This document shows positions 36,973-48,139 of a stretch of 64,000 nt of DNA, piece by piece (the first letter of the stretch is position 1; each line of letters begins with the position of its first letter). Origin of the DNA: Daucus carota subsp. sativus (lineage: Eukaryota > Streptophyta > Magnoliopsida > Apiales > Apiaceae); assembly GCF_001625215.2 (NCBI RefSeq), contig NC_030386.2, positions 25,266,545 through 25,330,544 of the forward strand. Reading direction: 5' to 3'. Under the pieces are notes generated by a model. It saw only the letters and a list, made by a program, of their open reading frames with translations, was not told the DNA's origin and searched no databases. A program made the position numbers and the translations under genes.

Positions 36973-37698
36973 CTACTCAACAATACTATATAACTCGGCT
37001 TCAAGCCGCCTCTGTTTATTAACCCTTGCAATAAAATCATCTGCCATCTTATTCAAGTCTTTTTCATGCGACTTTAACTCTTCACCATCTGGATTTTTCC
37101 CGTTACTTTCTTTCTGCTCCCAACATCCTTCTCTAACCATTGAACTTTCTTCATATGTATGAGTCACTTTATTTATATCTTTTGGCTTCAAAGCAATTGA
37201 TATCATCTGACAATTTTGAACCCCAAGATGTTGGGCTGCTTCATTTTGTGGTTCAAATTTTTCAACTATTCTTCGAGTTGTCCCTTTCGCTAGTTGTTGA
37301 CACTTAAGTTTCATTTTTATATTTTCCCCTTTCTCCTCTAAAGTAAATTTTGGGGTTTTCCTTTCTTTGTTAGAACTTTGTAGGATTTGACCCGTAGCGC
37401 CATGCACTTCTGAAGAGTGTGGTACTTTAGATTTTTGAAACTCGCTTACAAGGAAGAATATGATGAGGTTACCTACAATGAACACAAACTTGGCACTGAA
37501 GAAAACTGAAACGACTTTCGGAAGAGACACGTAGAGAAAGACATTGACAGTAGCGCAGAGCGGGGGATACCAAAAAGGACTAAAAACTAACAAGCTGCAT
37601 GACATTGTAGTCAAAGTATAAAGAACTAGACTGCTCATTAATTCTTGCTTCCTATTCTTGTTGATGGCATGGATCTTGTGTATACTCGAAGAATCCAT
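36973..37698 (-). CDS. DUF4408/DUF761 membrane protein, copy 1
   Basis: Single-exon gene of 241 aa. The N-terminal DUF4408 part holds two hydrophobic segments (about 22-50 and 62-87), probably membrane-spanning. The middle (about 90-205) is hydrophilic and less conserved between the copies. The C-terminal DUF761 motif, LNKMADDFIARVNKQRRLEA, is at about 214-236. Proteins of this layout are plant-specific and of unknown biochemical role; some DUF761 members affect growth or defence. The start ATG lies about 130 bp downstream of a TATA box. Its tandem paralogue is at 40678-41379, with the promoter region also conserved. Confidence 0.9.
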   Translation of the reverse strand: MDSSSIHKIHAINKNRKQELMSSLVLYTLTTMSCSLLVFSPFWYPPLCATVNVFLYVSLPKVVSVFFSAKFVFIVGNLIIFFLVSEFQKSKVPHSSEVHGATGQILQSSNKERKTPKFTLEEKGENIKMKLKCQQLAKGTTRRIVEKFEPQNEAAQHLGVQNCQMISIALKPKDINKVTHTYEESSMVREGCWEQKESNGKNPDGEELKSHEKDLNKMADDFIARVNKQRRLEAELYSIVE

Positions 37699-37823
37699 TT
37701 CAATAAAAGAAATGGATTTAGTTTGGAGAAGAGAGGCTTAGTTAAGGTTTCTACTTGTTAGTTTAACTACCTTGTGGAGAACACATATCAATGTGACTGA
37801 ACACAGAGCATTGCAAACACTGG

Positions 37824-37832
37824 TTTATATAG
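37824..37832 (-). promoter_or_regulatory. Putative TATA box, DUF4408 copy 1
   Basis: On the minus strand it reads CTATATAAA. The same position relative to the start is conserved in copy 2, where the context reads ATTATATAG. Confidence 0.55.
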
Positions 37833-39243
37833 TGTATGAAAAGTTAGGTAATGGAAATGCTTTAGATTTTTTTTAGATTCTATGGGCAGATGCTTTTTGT
37901 TAAAGCAACGCTAGGGGGTTTCTTCTTGTGTTAAATTGAATAATTTTCTACTTTTTGCTAATGGTTTATATTGGTTTGCCGTAAAAGTGGATGCACTAGA
38001 GTAAAAAAAGAAAAAGTCATAATAATTAACTTCTGAGTGATTGTACCAATATAGTCTTGCTTCTTCTGCATCATACAATTGTAAGTGCAACTTAAAGAAA
38101 GGGTTCCACAACCTAATTATTAAGTGAGTCTCATAACAAGCAGAAACTCATTTCAGGTACAAAGCATTTATGTAAACTTTTGCTACTAGCTAGCACACAC
38201 ATAAATATATAGTCTCTATAAAATAAGGTAGCAGTAAGGTCTGCGTACATCTTATCTTTCGCGGATGCTAACTTAAGAGTGCGATGAAAGGAAGGTTAAG
38301 GAATGAGAGGGCTGGATCAAGTTTTCTGGCTAGGGTGGGGCCACCAGGCCAGCTTAGGTCTTTTGTTTTCTGAAAACTCTTCATCTGTCGTATTAAGAAG
38401 GATTTAAGAGTTGTACAGAGCGAATGCCACTCCTAGCCATAGTGTCGGTCCATCTTATAATAGACTAAACAGTTGCTGGTTCTAAATCTAAAGTATAGAT
38501 GATAAGTATGCCTGCAACCTGGCCTGCACAGATAATCTCATTTCGCTCTTAGCGTCTTGAAACTTCATTAGTTTGCTCCGAAAGATGAATAATTTAGACC
38601 AAGGAAAATACAGTGAAAAATTATGTACCTGGCAAAAGACGGTGAAGAAATGTCTTTAATCATTTTATAGTAGTGTGCTTGCACTTACCTAAATCCTTTA
38701 TGCTTATAGTAACCACTTTTAGTTCAGTAATAAATAACAAGCTCCTACACAAGTTCTTAATTTCAAGGGGTTTAACTTGTTTTACTTTGGTTGTTGGTGA
38801 GGACTAGTTTACTTCAGTCACTCTAACATTAGAATTAATCCTGACTTTTCTCTTTGCCAATAAAGATTGACAAAAGGAAAAGCCTTTTCTATTGATTCGT
38901 GGATGCGTAAATTTCGGATTCCTTCCCTACATAATTACAGATTAACTGAAATCCATAAGATAAAGAGAGATGATTGATTGAACTTTGGTAAATCAAAAAG
39001 TGAAAGTTCTGAAGGATGAAAATTGTCGGCCAATTGAGAATAGTAGAATACTAGATACATATTAATAGTAAAAGTTGTGAATAGATGGGAATATGATTCA
39101 AAAAATTTGTTAGGTTTTAGTTCCTGAACTAGAACGTGGATGTGCACATGCCACTGTAAAACCACAAGGGGAGGTACCCTCTTTACACTACAAATTTCTT
39201 CAGAAAAGTTATACAACGATTCAGTGAATTGCTTGGTTGTCTT

Positions 39244-39656
39244 TAGAGCTGTAATTCGAGTCGGGCGGCTCGCGAGCTCGCCCGGCTCGAACTCGTTTAA
39301 GTTGGCTCGGCTCGGTTCGACTCGTTAAACGAGCCGAGTTCGGGCAAAGGTTTCGGCTCGTTTAATTAAACGAGCCGGCTCGACTCGACTCGTGAAATTA
39401 AACGAGCCGAGTTCGGGTAGAAGATTGGGCTCGATTAAGTGTAAAATTATACGAGTTGGCTCACTCGACTCGTTAAAACCGGCTCGTTTAGCTAAACGAG
39501 CCGGCTCGACTCGACTCGTGAAATTAACCGAGTCGAGTTCGGGCAAAGATTTAGGCTCGATTAGTTAATCGAGCCGGCTCGGCTCGACTCGAATAAACTT
39601 GGCTCGAATTAGGCTCGGCTCGACACTCGCCCGACTCGGCTCGAATTACAGCCCTA
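39244..39656. mobile_element. hAT-like GC-rich element inside duplication unit 1
   Basis: 413 bp rich in GGCTCG/CGAGCC words. Left end TAGAGCTGTAATTCGAG, right end CTCGAATTACAGCCCTA. The flanks ggttgtctt and gcttgtctt differ by one base and look like an 8-9 bp target duplication. The paralogous locus near 43555 lacks it, so that locus serves as an empty site. Confidence 0.75.
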
Positions 39657-39740
39657 GCTTGTCTTCGGAGAAACTTCATACAAGTTGTCCATCTGAAAGT
39701 ATCGTTTAAAGTCCATTCATATTCTCCAGCCAATCTAGAC

Positions 39741-40429
39741 TCTAATTAGTATGTTTGAAAGTTACAATTGACTAACATCAGGTCCAGGAACCGACGATAT
39801 TCAACATATAATTTGGTCAATTTAATCTTTACACTGACCAGTGGGGTTCTTTATTAGCAAAAGTACCAGCATATTGAATGTATATTCCAGGCGGGAGAGA
39901 ATATGCAGTAAATATTCTTGGCTGCATAAATAGCCCTGCATCGATGATGCAGATGTACATGAATATGCTATATGGCTGAAAGCATTTTGAGGATAATAAT
40001 TCATGCACTTATGATGTATTTGGATCTTTTTCCTTATCCAAGGATATGCGGGGCTAAGGTCTCAGGAGGGTAACATGTATTTCGAACTTTACCCCTACTC
40101 CGAGGAGAAACCATGTTATGTACTTCGGAAGGTTTATTGTTTATTCATACTAGCTCTTGTTATGTTTATGCAACTTCTGTTATGCATGTAGTATGATAGT
40201 CAGCATGTACTTGGAACTTAACCCCTGCTCCGAGGAGGAACCATGTTATGATGTAATTCTGAAGGTTAACTGCTGACTATTCTTAAACCTCTAGCTCTTG
40301 TTGAGGGTTAAGGCAGAATCGCTATCTAAATACCAATACACATTGCATTAGTTGTTAGTTTGATACGGAAACCATTACACTTTTTCCGATATCTGAACAG
40401 TGTTAGTTGGTTAGAGGACTTGAACGTAA
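39741..40429. other. Spacer between duplication units
   Basis: No gene. Two similar stretches of (T/C)CCGAGGAG(A/G)AACCATGTTATG type, near 40098 and 40236, form a short direct repeat about 138 bp apart. Confidence 0.5.
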
Positions 40430-40677
40430 TCAACACAATCTGCCGGCAGAAAATATGACCACAACTCTGCTATTCATCTCCTTTAGAAAAAATCTCAAGC
40501 TTTTTAGCAAAGAATTGTAGTAACTAACTTCATATGTGCTTTTATTTCAACTCATAATAAGCCAAAACCTGAACGCACAAGCCCCTACTCTTTACTAATT
40601 CACCTTTCATATCTCTATATTTATTTCCCTGGTCACTCAGATACAGAGTCTCCTTGGGTAATATTGACATCTACTAA

Positions 40678-41379
40678 TTAATATTTATATAGCTCAGCTT
40701 CAAGCCTCCTCTGCTTATTAACCCTTGCAATAAAATCATCTGCCATCTTGTTCAGGTCTTTCTCACCTGACATTAACTCTTCCCTGTGATCTTTTTGTTC
40801 CGAACATCCTTTTCTGTGGACTGAAGTTTTTTCATGTTTAAGAGTGACTCTGTTTGTACTTTTCGGCTGCAAAGCAACTGAGATCATCTGATAACTTTGA
40901 GCCCCAAGGTATCGGGAATCTCCATTTAGTGGTTCACGTCTATCAACTTTTATTGGTGCCGTCTCTCTGGCTAACTGAATATGGTGAAGATTCATTTTCT
41001 CATTCTTTCCTTTCTCCTCCAGTGGAATCACAGGGTTTCCCCTTTCTTTGTCTGGACTTCTTAGGATTTGGCCCTCCGTTCCGTGTGCTTGAGAAGGATG
41101 TGGTACTGTATATATCTTAAACTCTCCTACAAGGAAAACAACAATGAGATTGCCTATGATGAACACGACCTTGGCGCTCAAGAAGAGCGAAAGCACCTTC
41201 GGGAAAGACACGTAGAGAAAGACATTGACAGTAGCGCGGAGAGGGGGATACCAAAAAGGACTAAAAACTAACAAGCTACATGACATTGTTGTCAAAGTAT
41301 AAAGAACTAGACTGCTCATAAATTGTTGCTTCCTATACTTGACGGCTCGGATTTTGTGTATGGTACTCAGTGAGTCCAT
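40678..41379 (-). CDS. DUF4408/DUF761 membrane protein, copy 2
   Basis: Single-exon gene of 233 aa starting MDSLSTIHKIRAV. The reading frame extends 9 bp further upstream but without an ATG. The two hydrophobic N-terminal segments (around VLYTLTTMSCSLLVFSPFWY and VLSLFLSAKVVFIIGNLIVV) and the C-terminal DUF761 motif match copy 1 closely. The central hydrophilic region has diverged and carries small indels. This pattern of conserved ends and a free middle suggests both copies are under selection. Function unknown. Confidence 0.9.
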   Translation of the reverse strand: MDSLSTIHKIRAVKYRKQQFMSSLVLYTLTTMSCSLLVFSPFWYPPLRATVNVFLYVSFPKVLSLFLSAKVVFIIGNLIVVFLVGEFKIYTVPHPSQAHGTEGQILRSPDKERGNPVIPLEEKGKNEKMNLHHIQLARETAPIKVDRREPLNGDSRYLGAQSYQMISVALQPKSTNRVTLKHEKTSVHRKGCSEQKDHREELMSGEKDLNKMADDFIARVNKQRRLEAELYKY

Positions 41380-41516
41380 TCTTACCAAAAGAAATGAATT
41401 TAGTTTGGAGATGAGAGGCTTGAGGCGTTTTTAAGGTGTTTACTTTGTAGTTAATACTAAGTAGTTTAAGCACCTTGTAAAAATGTGAGTGAACATAGAG
41501 CAACGGAAACACTGAG

Positions 41517-41525
41517 CTATATAAT
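41517..41525 (-). promoter_or_regulatory. Putative TATA box, DUF4408 copy 2
   Basis: Minus strand ATTATATAG, about 140 bp before the ATG at 41379, in a stretch aligned with the copy 1 promoter. Confidence 0.55.
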
Positions 41526-42004
41526 GTGTTGAAAAGTTGGGTAATGGAACCGCTTTAGATTTCTTTATAGTGTATTGGCAGATGCTTTTGTTAAAGCTAT
41601 GTTGGGAGATTACTTCTCGTGCTTGTTTGAATGATTTTCTACATTTTTGCCAATGGTTTGCCGTAAAAGAGGATGCACTAGAGTAAAAAAAGAAGATTAA
41701 CAAATACAATAATTAGCGTGCTAGTGATCATACCAATATGGTTTTGCTTCCTCTTGTCCATCATTCAAATAACTAGTGCAACTAAAAGATGGGAAGGAAG
41801 AAAAGGCCTTCACAACCTAATTCTTTAAGTTGTCAGAATATAAGATTTGTTTCTTTTAGTTGATAGCAGACGCATGATCAAGTCGCAAGGGGACTGCTGG
41901 CTAGCCGGCTAAGGGACACTGGAGGGTTTTTTATTTTCTGAAGTTCGTGTCTCATCGTATTGAATGATCTTTTTGAGTTGCTGGGGCAAAGGCCACTGGG
42001 ATCA

Positions 42005-42330
42005 ACTCCGATGGTTGATCGGCATTTTTTGATTGGTGCCAACTTTGAAAAATATCATTTTTTATATTTTCTCACCTTTAAGTCATTTTTCAAATCCAAT
42101 TTTTAACATGCGTTAAATTGATTGGCATTCTAGATGTCAATTTTTATTCATGACAGAGACCACAAATGAAATTGACGCTCTACTTCATGAAAAACCAACT
42201 TTTGACGCTCTTTATCACATCATTTTACTATTCATCCACATTCCACATATACAATTAGAATACTGACAAGGGTGTCATGTCATGTAGTTTTGGCACCCCT
42301 CGGCAGTCGGCATCCGTTATTGGAGTTGCT
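42005..42330. mobile_element. MITE-like insertion in duplication unit 2
   Basis: Opposed ends, ATCAACTCCGATGG on the left and CGTTATTGGAGTTGCTC on the right, form an imperfect inverted repeat of the kind seen in Harbinger-type MITEs. There is no clear TSD. Absence from unit 1 supports an insertion. Confidence 0.4.
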
Positions 42331-43640
42331 CATTAAGATCATGGTGGCAGCCAATTTCTGAATAATGAATTTTACGTAGCATGCTCAGATGTTTGTACAT
42401 CTCGGATATCTGGGTTTCAGTTTGTCCTAATATGCATAATTAGCTCAAAGAAGAGACAGTGAGACTCAGAACACAGACTCTGATGACGGTTGTTATTAAA
42501 AAAATCAAACTTGGAATTAAAATAGAGGGTATAAACTTATAAAGCGAAGGATATTTTTATATTGTAATAATCTTTTAATGGTAGCGTGCGACTGTGCTAG
42601 CACATACGAGCGTTGTTAAAGTTAAGGAGGCACTTCATGTGCGGTCATTCAGCTAGCTTTGTTAGTTTTGAAAGGTATATTTTCATAGCCCCTGGTACAA
42701 AATTATTATTTCGAAGAAGAGACCACGTTGAAATATGCGGAAAAGAAGTGACTTATTTTTTGGAACGGAAATAGCATTTTGTTTTAAAGTTGGCTAGAAG
42801 CTTGAAAAAAAAGCTTGGCCAAGCTGGCTATGATAAATTTCAGCATGCTATGCATATCTTTCACCGATTTTGTAAATATCTTGTGATATAATTTGTTATG
42901 TTACCACTATGTACAACCGCCCACCTTGATTGTTTTTCTTTACCAGTAAAGACTTGTAAAAGGATGCGTTCTTGCTTTTGGTAAAGCTAATAGTGTATTT
43001 CTCAGATTCCTTTCGCACCAATTAACTCAAGGGAAACAGAGATGATTGATTGAACAGTGGTAAATTTTTAAGTGAAAGTTCTGGAGCACGAATATTGCAC
43101 GCCAACAGAGATTTCTAACTTCTGTTTTCCTTTTCTTAAGACAAGCAATGTCAAGCATAGGTTTTACTTTTTACTCAGGATTTTACAATCTTCTTCGCAC
43201 TCACAATTCACACTGATGTGAGCATCTCGATTCTCGAGTAATAATGTTTAAAATATTGAGCTAAAATTAAATATTGTAGCATTTATTTTTGGCTAATACA
43301 AAGTCAGAAACTCAATTAGGTTAGTTATGATAATTTTCGATAAGGATTCGTAGAAAAGCTATAATAACACGAGCAAATACAATTCAATATTCTTGTGAGA
43401 TTTTGATTCTGAGATTAGATGGACGTGGTGGATGTGCACATGGTACTGTAAAATCACAAGGGGGAACGCATAGTCTTTACACTACAAATTTCTTCACAAA
43501 CTTTAGCTGTACAATGGAAAAAGCTTACATAACATATCCAAGTATCTTGCTTTTGGGTCTCGAAAGAAACTTCGTACAAGTTGTTCGTCTCAGAGTACCG
43601 TCTAATCAAAGTTGATCAGCAATATTCTCTAGCTAATCTC

Positions 43641-46335
43641 TGCTCTAAATTAATTAATCTCATACTAGCATATTACTTGTATCTAAGCAAGGTGAGCATG
43701 GGTTTCAAAAGATGTGTTCCATACTTTCACATGGGGCTGTACAATATATATCTTTTCTACTTTTAACAAAAAATAATAAATAATACATAACTTTTTAGCT
43801 ACACAAAAGAAATAGTAGTAATAAAATGAAAGTAGATATCGTTGTGTGGACGTACAGAACAATACGTAGCCGTGCATCAATGCATACGGTGTCGAATATG
43901 TTGGTATTAACTATTAATTATTATCTACTATATTTGTTTGTTAGGTCTTTACTACACATGCCTAGAAGCTTTTTGAGATTTAGAAGATAATTTACAAGTA
44001 ATTCGTTCATTGTCATTGGCAGGAAGAAAAGATATTGATGCAACTTCAATTTTTAATCAAGAATTTGTGCCTTCATTTGCATGGAAATGGTTACTCGCTC
44101 ACTCCCTCACAAGCTAGTTGATTTTACCCAAGCAATTTAGAATATATTTACCATCTAGTTACGTCATACGTAATATTATAAATTATTCTTATAATTTATT
44201 TAATACATAAAATTTTATTTATAAAACAAAATCTAAGAAACAAGTTATGTAAATATCCAGTCAACCTTAGACCATCTCTGACATCAAAATGATAGAATTT
44301 TAACATCATTTTGGCGTGAACACTACACCATATCAAAAATTCACTCCAACTCATCAACACAATATCTCAAATCAAATTGCAAGTTGGTAATTTATTATCA
44401 TGTAATTTTTTTATAAATTTAACTATGTTTATGAATTCTGAATTTGCAAGGTGGTAATTTATTATCATGTAACTTTTTAGGTTTATTATGTTTATATTTT
44501 TAATTATTATATTGTGTATTTTATTTTTGAATTAAATTATTTAACAAACAAATTTTTTATATAAGAATATAAATTTATTAAAAAAACGATATTATCACTC
44601 GTTAGAGCATCTCCAAGAGTTGAGACTGTTAGCTAAAAATCTTATGTGTCATCCTATATGTCATCTAGTTGGTCCTTTTAGATAATATGTAAAAAAGGTT
44701 GAACTCCAACCATCACCATTTAACAAAAAAATTATAGATAACAAAATATCATTCAATAGATTTGTTGATTCAAAAAAACTATTAGGTATAATTTTAGCTT
44801 ATAGTAATTATAGATAACACCATTGGAGTGAAAACCTTTACTAACAGGAGATGCTTGATATCAGAACGAACATATATCTACATAATTTATATACCTTTTT
44901 TCATATAAGTTTAAATCGAGCATTTAACTATTGATGTGCAAGGCCACAAGGGTGTATGTACAAATGAGGGGGATGGGGTTTACTCATGCCGGGCCTCAAA
45001 CGGGCCGAGCCCCCATTTTTTAACAACTACAAATGAGACTCATTACCAACCCTGTGACTCTTCAAAGACTTGAGGTATTAAACATTTCTGGAGGACTGGC
45101 TCTCTCGTTAGCTTAATACCGTCTTTAAAATAAAATCCCGATTTATTAAAGTATTTTTGATTAATTTAATATAATATTTCATCATTAATTACATATTGAT
45201 TTAATTAAAACAATTAATAGATCAAAAAATGTTAATATATCTGTATTATATTATAATCGGTGAGTCAACCGATTAATTTCAGTCACCAGTTTTCAATTTC
45301 TACGATCATGGCTAAACATAACAAATGGGGTATTTTTTTCTTTTAAATTAACAAATGGAGTACTTAAAACTGACAGGTTGATTTTTTTATTTTACTTGGC
45401 GCGGCAGTAAATTTCGCTGTTTAACAAAAAATTTGTGATGGCTTAATTATAAATATATTTTTTAAATATATTTGTATCCGACAAACAAATATCCTAGATG
45501 GCTTTGCTCGAGGGGGAAAAAGGAAGATAAAAGTTGGCCAAAGATTTTCAACCATTGATATACCTCTCCAGTTGCAGGAGATGAAGGCACTGCATCACCC
45601 CTTCGTGGATACGTGTCTCTCAGGAAACTCTTTTGCTAACCTCTAGGTTGCAGCACGTTCTTGAGTCACATACTCATCCAGACTCGAATACAAGCAAAAC
45701 ATTTGTCACTGATCAGAGTTATTTTTGTTAATGGTTTTTCTATGGTGTATTCATGGGCACATGTTAAACGGAGAAATTTTTGTGTTTAGATCATTTTGAT
45801 TGGCTCATACCTCTTAATAATGATGGACCCCTTGCAAATACACCAACCACAGTACCACACCGATCAAAATGATTTAAATACAAATATTTTCGCACTTAGC
45901 ATGTGTCAACAGGCACACACTAGACAAACCGGTTAGTTCGTTATAGGCAGCACGCAGCAGGGGCCGCAGGTGTGATCGTTTGCAGTTCTTTGCTTTTCTT
46001 AGAGCCAAAATCAAACCCCATTCAAGCAAGTACTAACACTAGTTACCCAACTGTACATATTAGCAACAAGCAAACCTATGCGTCAATACGTGTGTTTGCA
46101 AATTACAACAGACTAAAGAGATTTTTGGTTTAGTCATAGAGGGAGCGAGTTGAGTCAATTAAGTTGCTTAGATTTGATTACAACTAAAAACAGAAGATTC
46201 ACAAACTAGGCATTCAGTGTTACATTAGAGGTCCACAGATAAAGGGAAAAACAAGAGGAATCACATTTTTCAGAAAGGAAAGATACATGACATCCCCCCT
46301 TGACTCGCTATCCTTGAATATCTTCAATTAGCCCT
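43641..46335. other. AT-rich spacer with MITE remnants
   Basis: No coding exon recognised. Around 44603-44855, GAGCATCTCC and GGAGATGC are opposed, as in a degenerate Harbinger-type MITE. Around 45727-45935, GATCATTTTGAT/ATCAAAATGATTTAAATAC and CACATGTTAA/TTAGCATGTG are opposed, which makes another MITE. The end near 46200-46335 probably holds the HVA22 3' UTR. Confidence 0.4.
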
Positions 46336-47941
46336 TCATGAATGATGGTCCTCCTACACAAAACAATTAAGAAAGTTGTGAGACTGTGTAAGAATCAAAA
46401 CTCATACATGTAAATTCAAAGCACTCACTTTGTTAGGAGTCAAGAAATCAGCAAATTTATTCTTGAGCTTAGAGGTGTTAGGATACTGGCTGTGACGGAG
46501 TGCTCCCCCTGCATATTTCTTGAATAGTTGCTCTCTCACAAACTTCTCGTAAATGAAAGCAGCCCCTCGGAACTGAGGCAACACTAGCCATGCCACGAAT
46601 GCTAGTTTCACATCATACCATAGCGGGAACCTGTGGTATTTAAAGCACATTAACATTGCAAGTTCAAATAAATTCAGATTTTACAATGCTAGTATCTTTT
46701 AAATGGGATCATCTCATGAAAGAGTTTGCCGACTCCTACAGTTTTTGGAAACTCTTTTGGATCCAATTATATACAAATACTATTTTAAATGAGCTTTAAT
46801 TATTCCTCAAAAATAGATTTGGGTGCTCATTCAGGATCCAATATGTGACACAGGTAACATTTCTTACTACAAAAACTAGATGGAAGCATAAATATGTACT
46901 TACATGTTATTAAAATTCTTGCTTGTTAGGTCAACAATGGGAAGTTAAAATATGTGTTTGGTTGGTACATAGGTTTTAACTTTGGGTATTCAAACTTCCA
47001 GGAATTTATTTCCCAAATTAATGTCAACAAAGTAACTTCATCGAATATCTTCCGGAGAGTTTCAACTTCCTACATATTTGAATGTTAACCAAACAACTAC
47101 TTAATGTAGCTGAATTTGCTTGTGGAAATAGGAAGAATTCAGTTAAAAGGGATGCTGCATTTCCTACAATAGATTTACAATTTGCTCTGACACATAAATT
47201 AGGGAATCCATTTGCAATCCAGTTAGCTACAAATTAGACATCCGACGAGCTCACTGACTGAGAACACATCTCGAGTTCAATTACAGACTAACTGGATCCC
47301 GAAGGAGCTCAATGGCTCCTCTTATATGCAATCGGTGGCTCAATCAAAATCCAATTTGTGACATATAACATCTCTCATTTCAAAAAATATAAGCAAGCAT
47401 TTACACATAAGATACACATACAGAGAGACAAAACGGATGCGCGAGTGTGTTAATTAGCAAGATATGTATACACATACCAGTCCAAGACGGGTTGAAAGAG
47501 CATTTCAACAAGAGTGAGGAAGGAATAAAGGATCCAATATGCAAGCCACTGCTCATCATCCACCTTCGAGGTGCTCTCTATTGCCATCACCGACGCATAT
47601 CTAAAAAAAATCATCAAATTTCATGTCATTATTTATATAAAAAAAATAAGGGTCTTCTGGATTTGCGTCGACTCACACTAACAACTTTTTATTTCGATAA
47701 ATTATTTTAACAGTATCATCGTCATTAACGAGATTATTAATGAGATTAGAGTCAATATAAATTCATTACCTAACTAAAAAGCGGTTATTAATATGCCTAA
47801 TGAACATAACAGAAAATCCGAAAAAATAAATTGAAAACTAGGTTATAGGATGAAGAGCACTTACAGAGGATACAACAACATGGTGGCTGGGCCAGCTAGG
47901 GTGTGAACGAAAGTGAGGAAAGTCCATAGACGATCTTCCAT
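46336..47941 (-). CDS. HVA22: HVA22-like (TB2/DP1/REEP family) ER protein
   Basis: Four exons, 47941-47865, 47600-47478, 46630-46429 and 46353-46336, with GT/AG borders and continuous frame, give 139 aa. The last exon contributes only five codons (EDHHS) and the stop. The TB2/DP1 domain fills residues 8-105 (TLAGPATMLLYPLYASV, then ESTSKVDDEQWLAYW and VLPQFRGAAFIYEKFVRE). Plant HVA22 proteins are abscisic acid and stress-inducible in many species. By analogy to REEP/Yop1 proteins they shape tubular ER and vesicle traffic. The length and hydrophobic hairpins fit the family. A TATA box lies about 145 bp upstream. The exact subclass (a-k) is not assigned. Confidence 0.92.
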
Positions 47942-48080
47942 TGTTACTTTGTCAAGAGAACAAGAACAAGAGATAAACAAAAACAAATTTATGTAGAATA
48001 GAGTAGAGCAAGTGCAAAGAAAATGAGATGAAGTGAAAAAGAGTGGGTGGTAGTATTGGAAAAATGGGGTTCGTACTTGC

Positions 48081-48090
48081 TTTATAAATA
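48081..48090 (-). promoter_or_regulatory. Putative TATA box of HVA22
   Basis: Minus strand TATTTATAAA, placed about 140-150 bp before the ATG at 47941. A GA-rich run (about 48115-48128) lies just upstream of it. Confidence 0.5.
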
Positions 48091-48139
48091 AATATGAGGA
48101 GAGGGACACGACACGAGAGAGAGAGAGTGTGAACAGAGT

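Larger units (their letters stand above)
36760..39740. repeat. Segmental duplication, unit 1
   Basis: This unit is paralogous to 40430-43640. Shared landmarks in order: a GCAGAAA..ATATGACCA stretch, the DUF4408/DUF761 gene, its TATA region, a GTAAAAG.GGATGCACTAGAGT stretch, GAGATGATTGATTGAAC, and TTTACACTACAAATTTCTTC. It carries a hAT-like insertion (39244-39656) absent from unit 2. Confidence 0.75.
40430..43640. repeat. Segmental duplication, unit 2
   Basis: Paralogue of 36760-39740 with the same order of landmarks. It differs by a MITE-like segment at about 42005-42330 that has no counterpart in unit 1, and by many substitutions, so the duplication is not very recent. Confidence 0.75.

Noticed and set aside
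39244..39656. CpG island or promoter
   Set aside because: The G/C-rich stretch has inverted ends, near-TSD flanks and an empty paralogous site, so it is a transposon.
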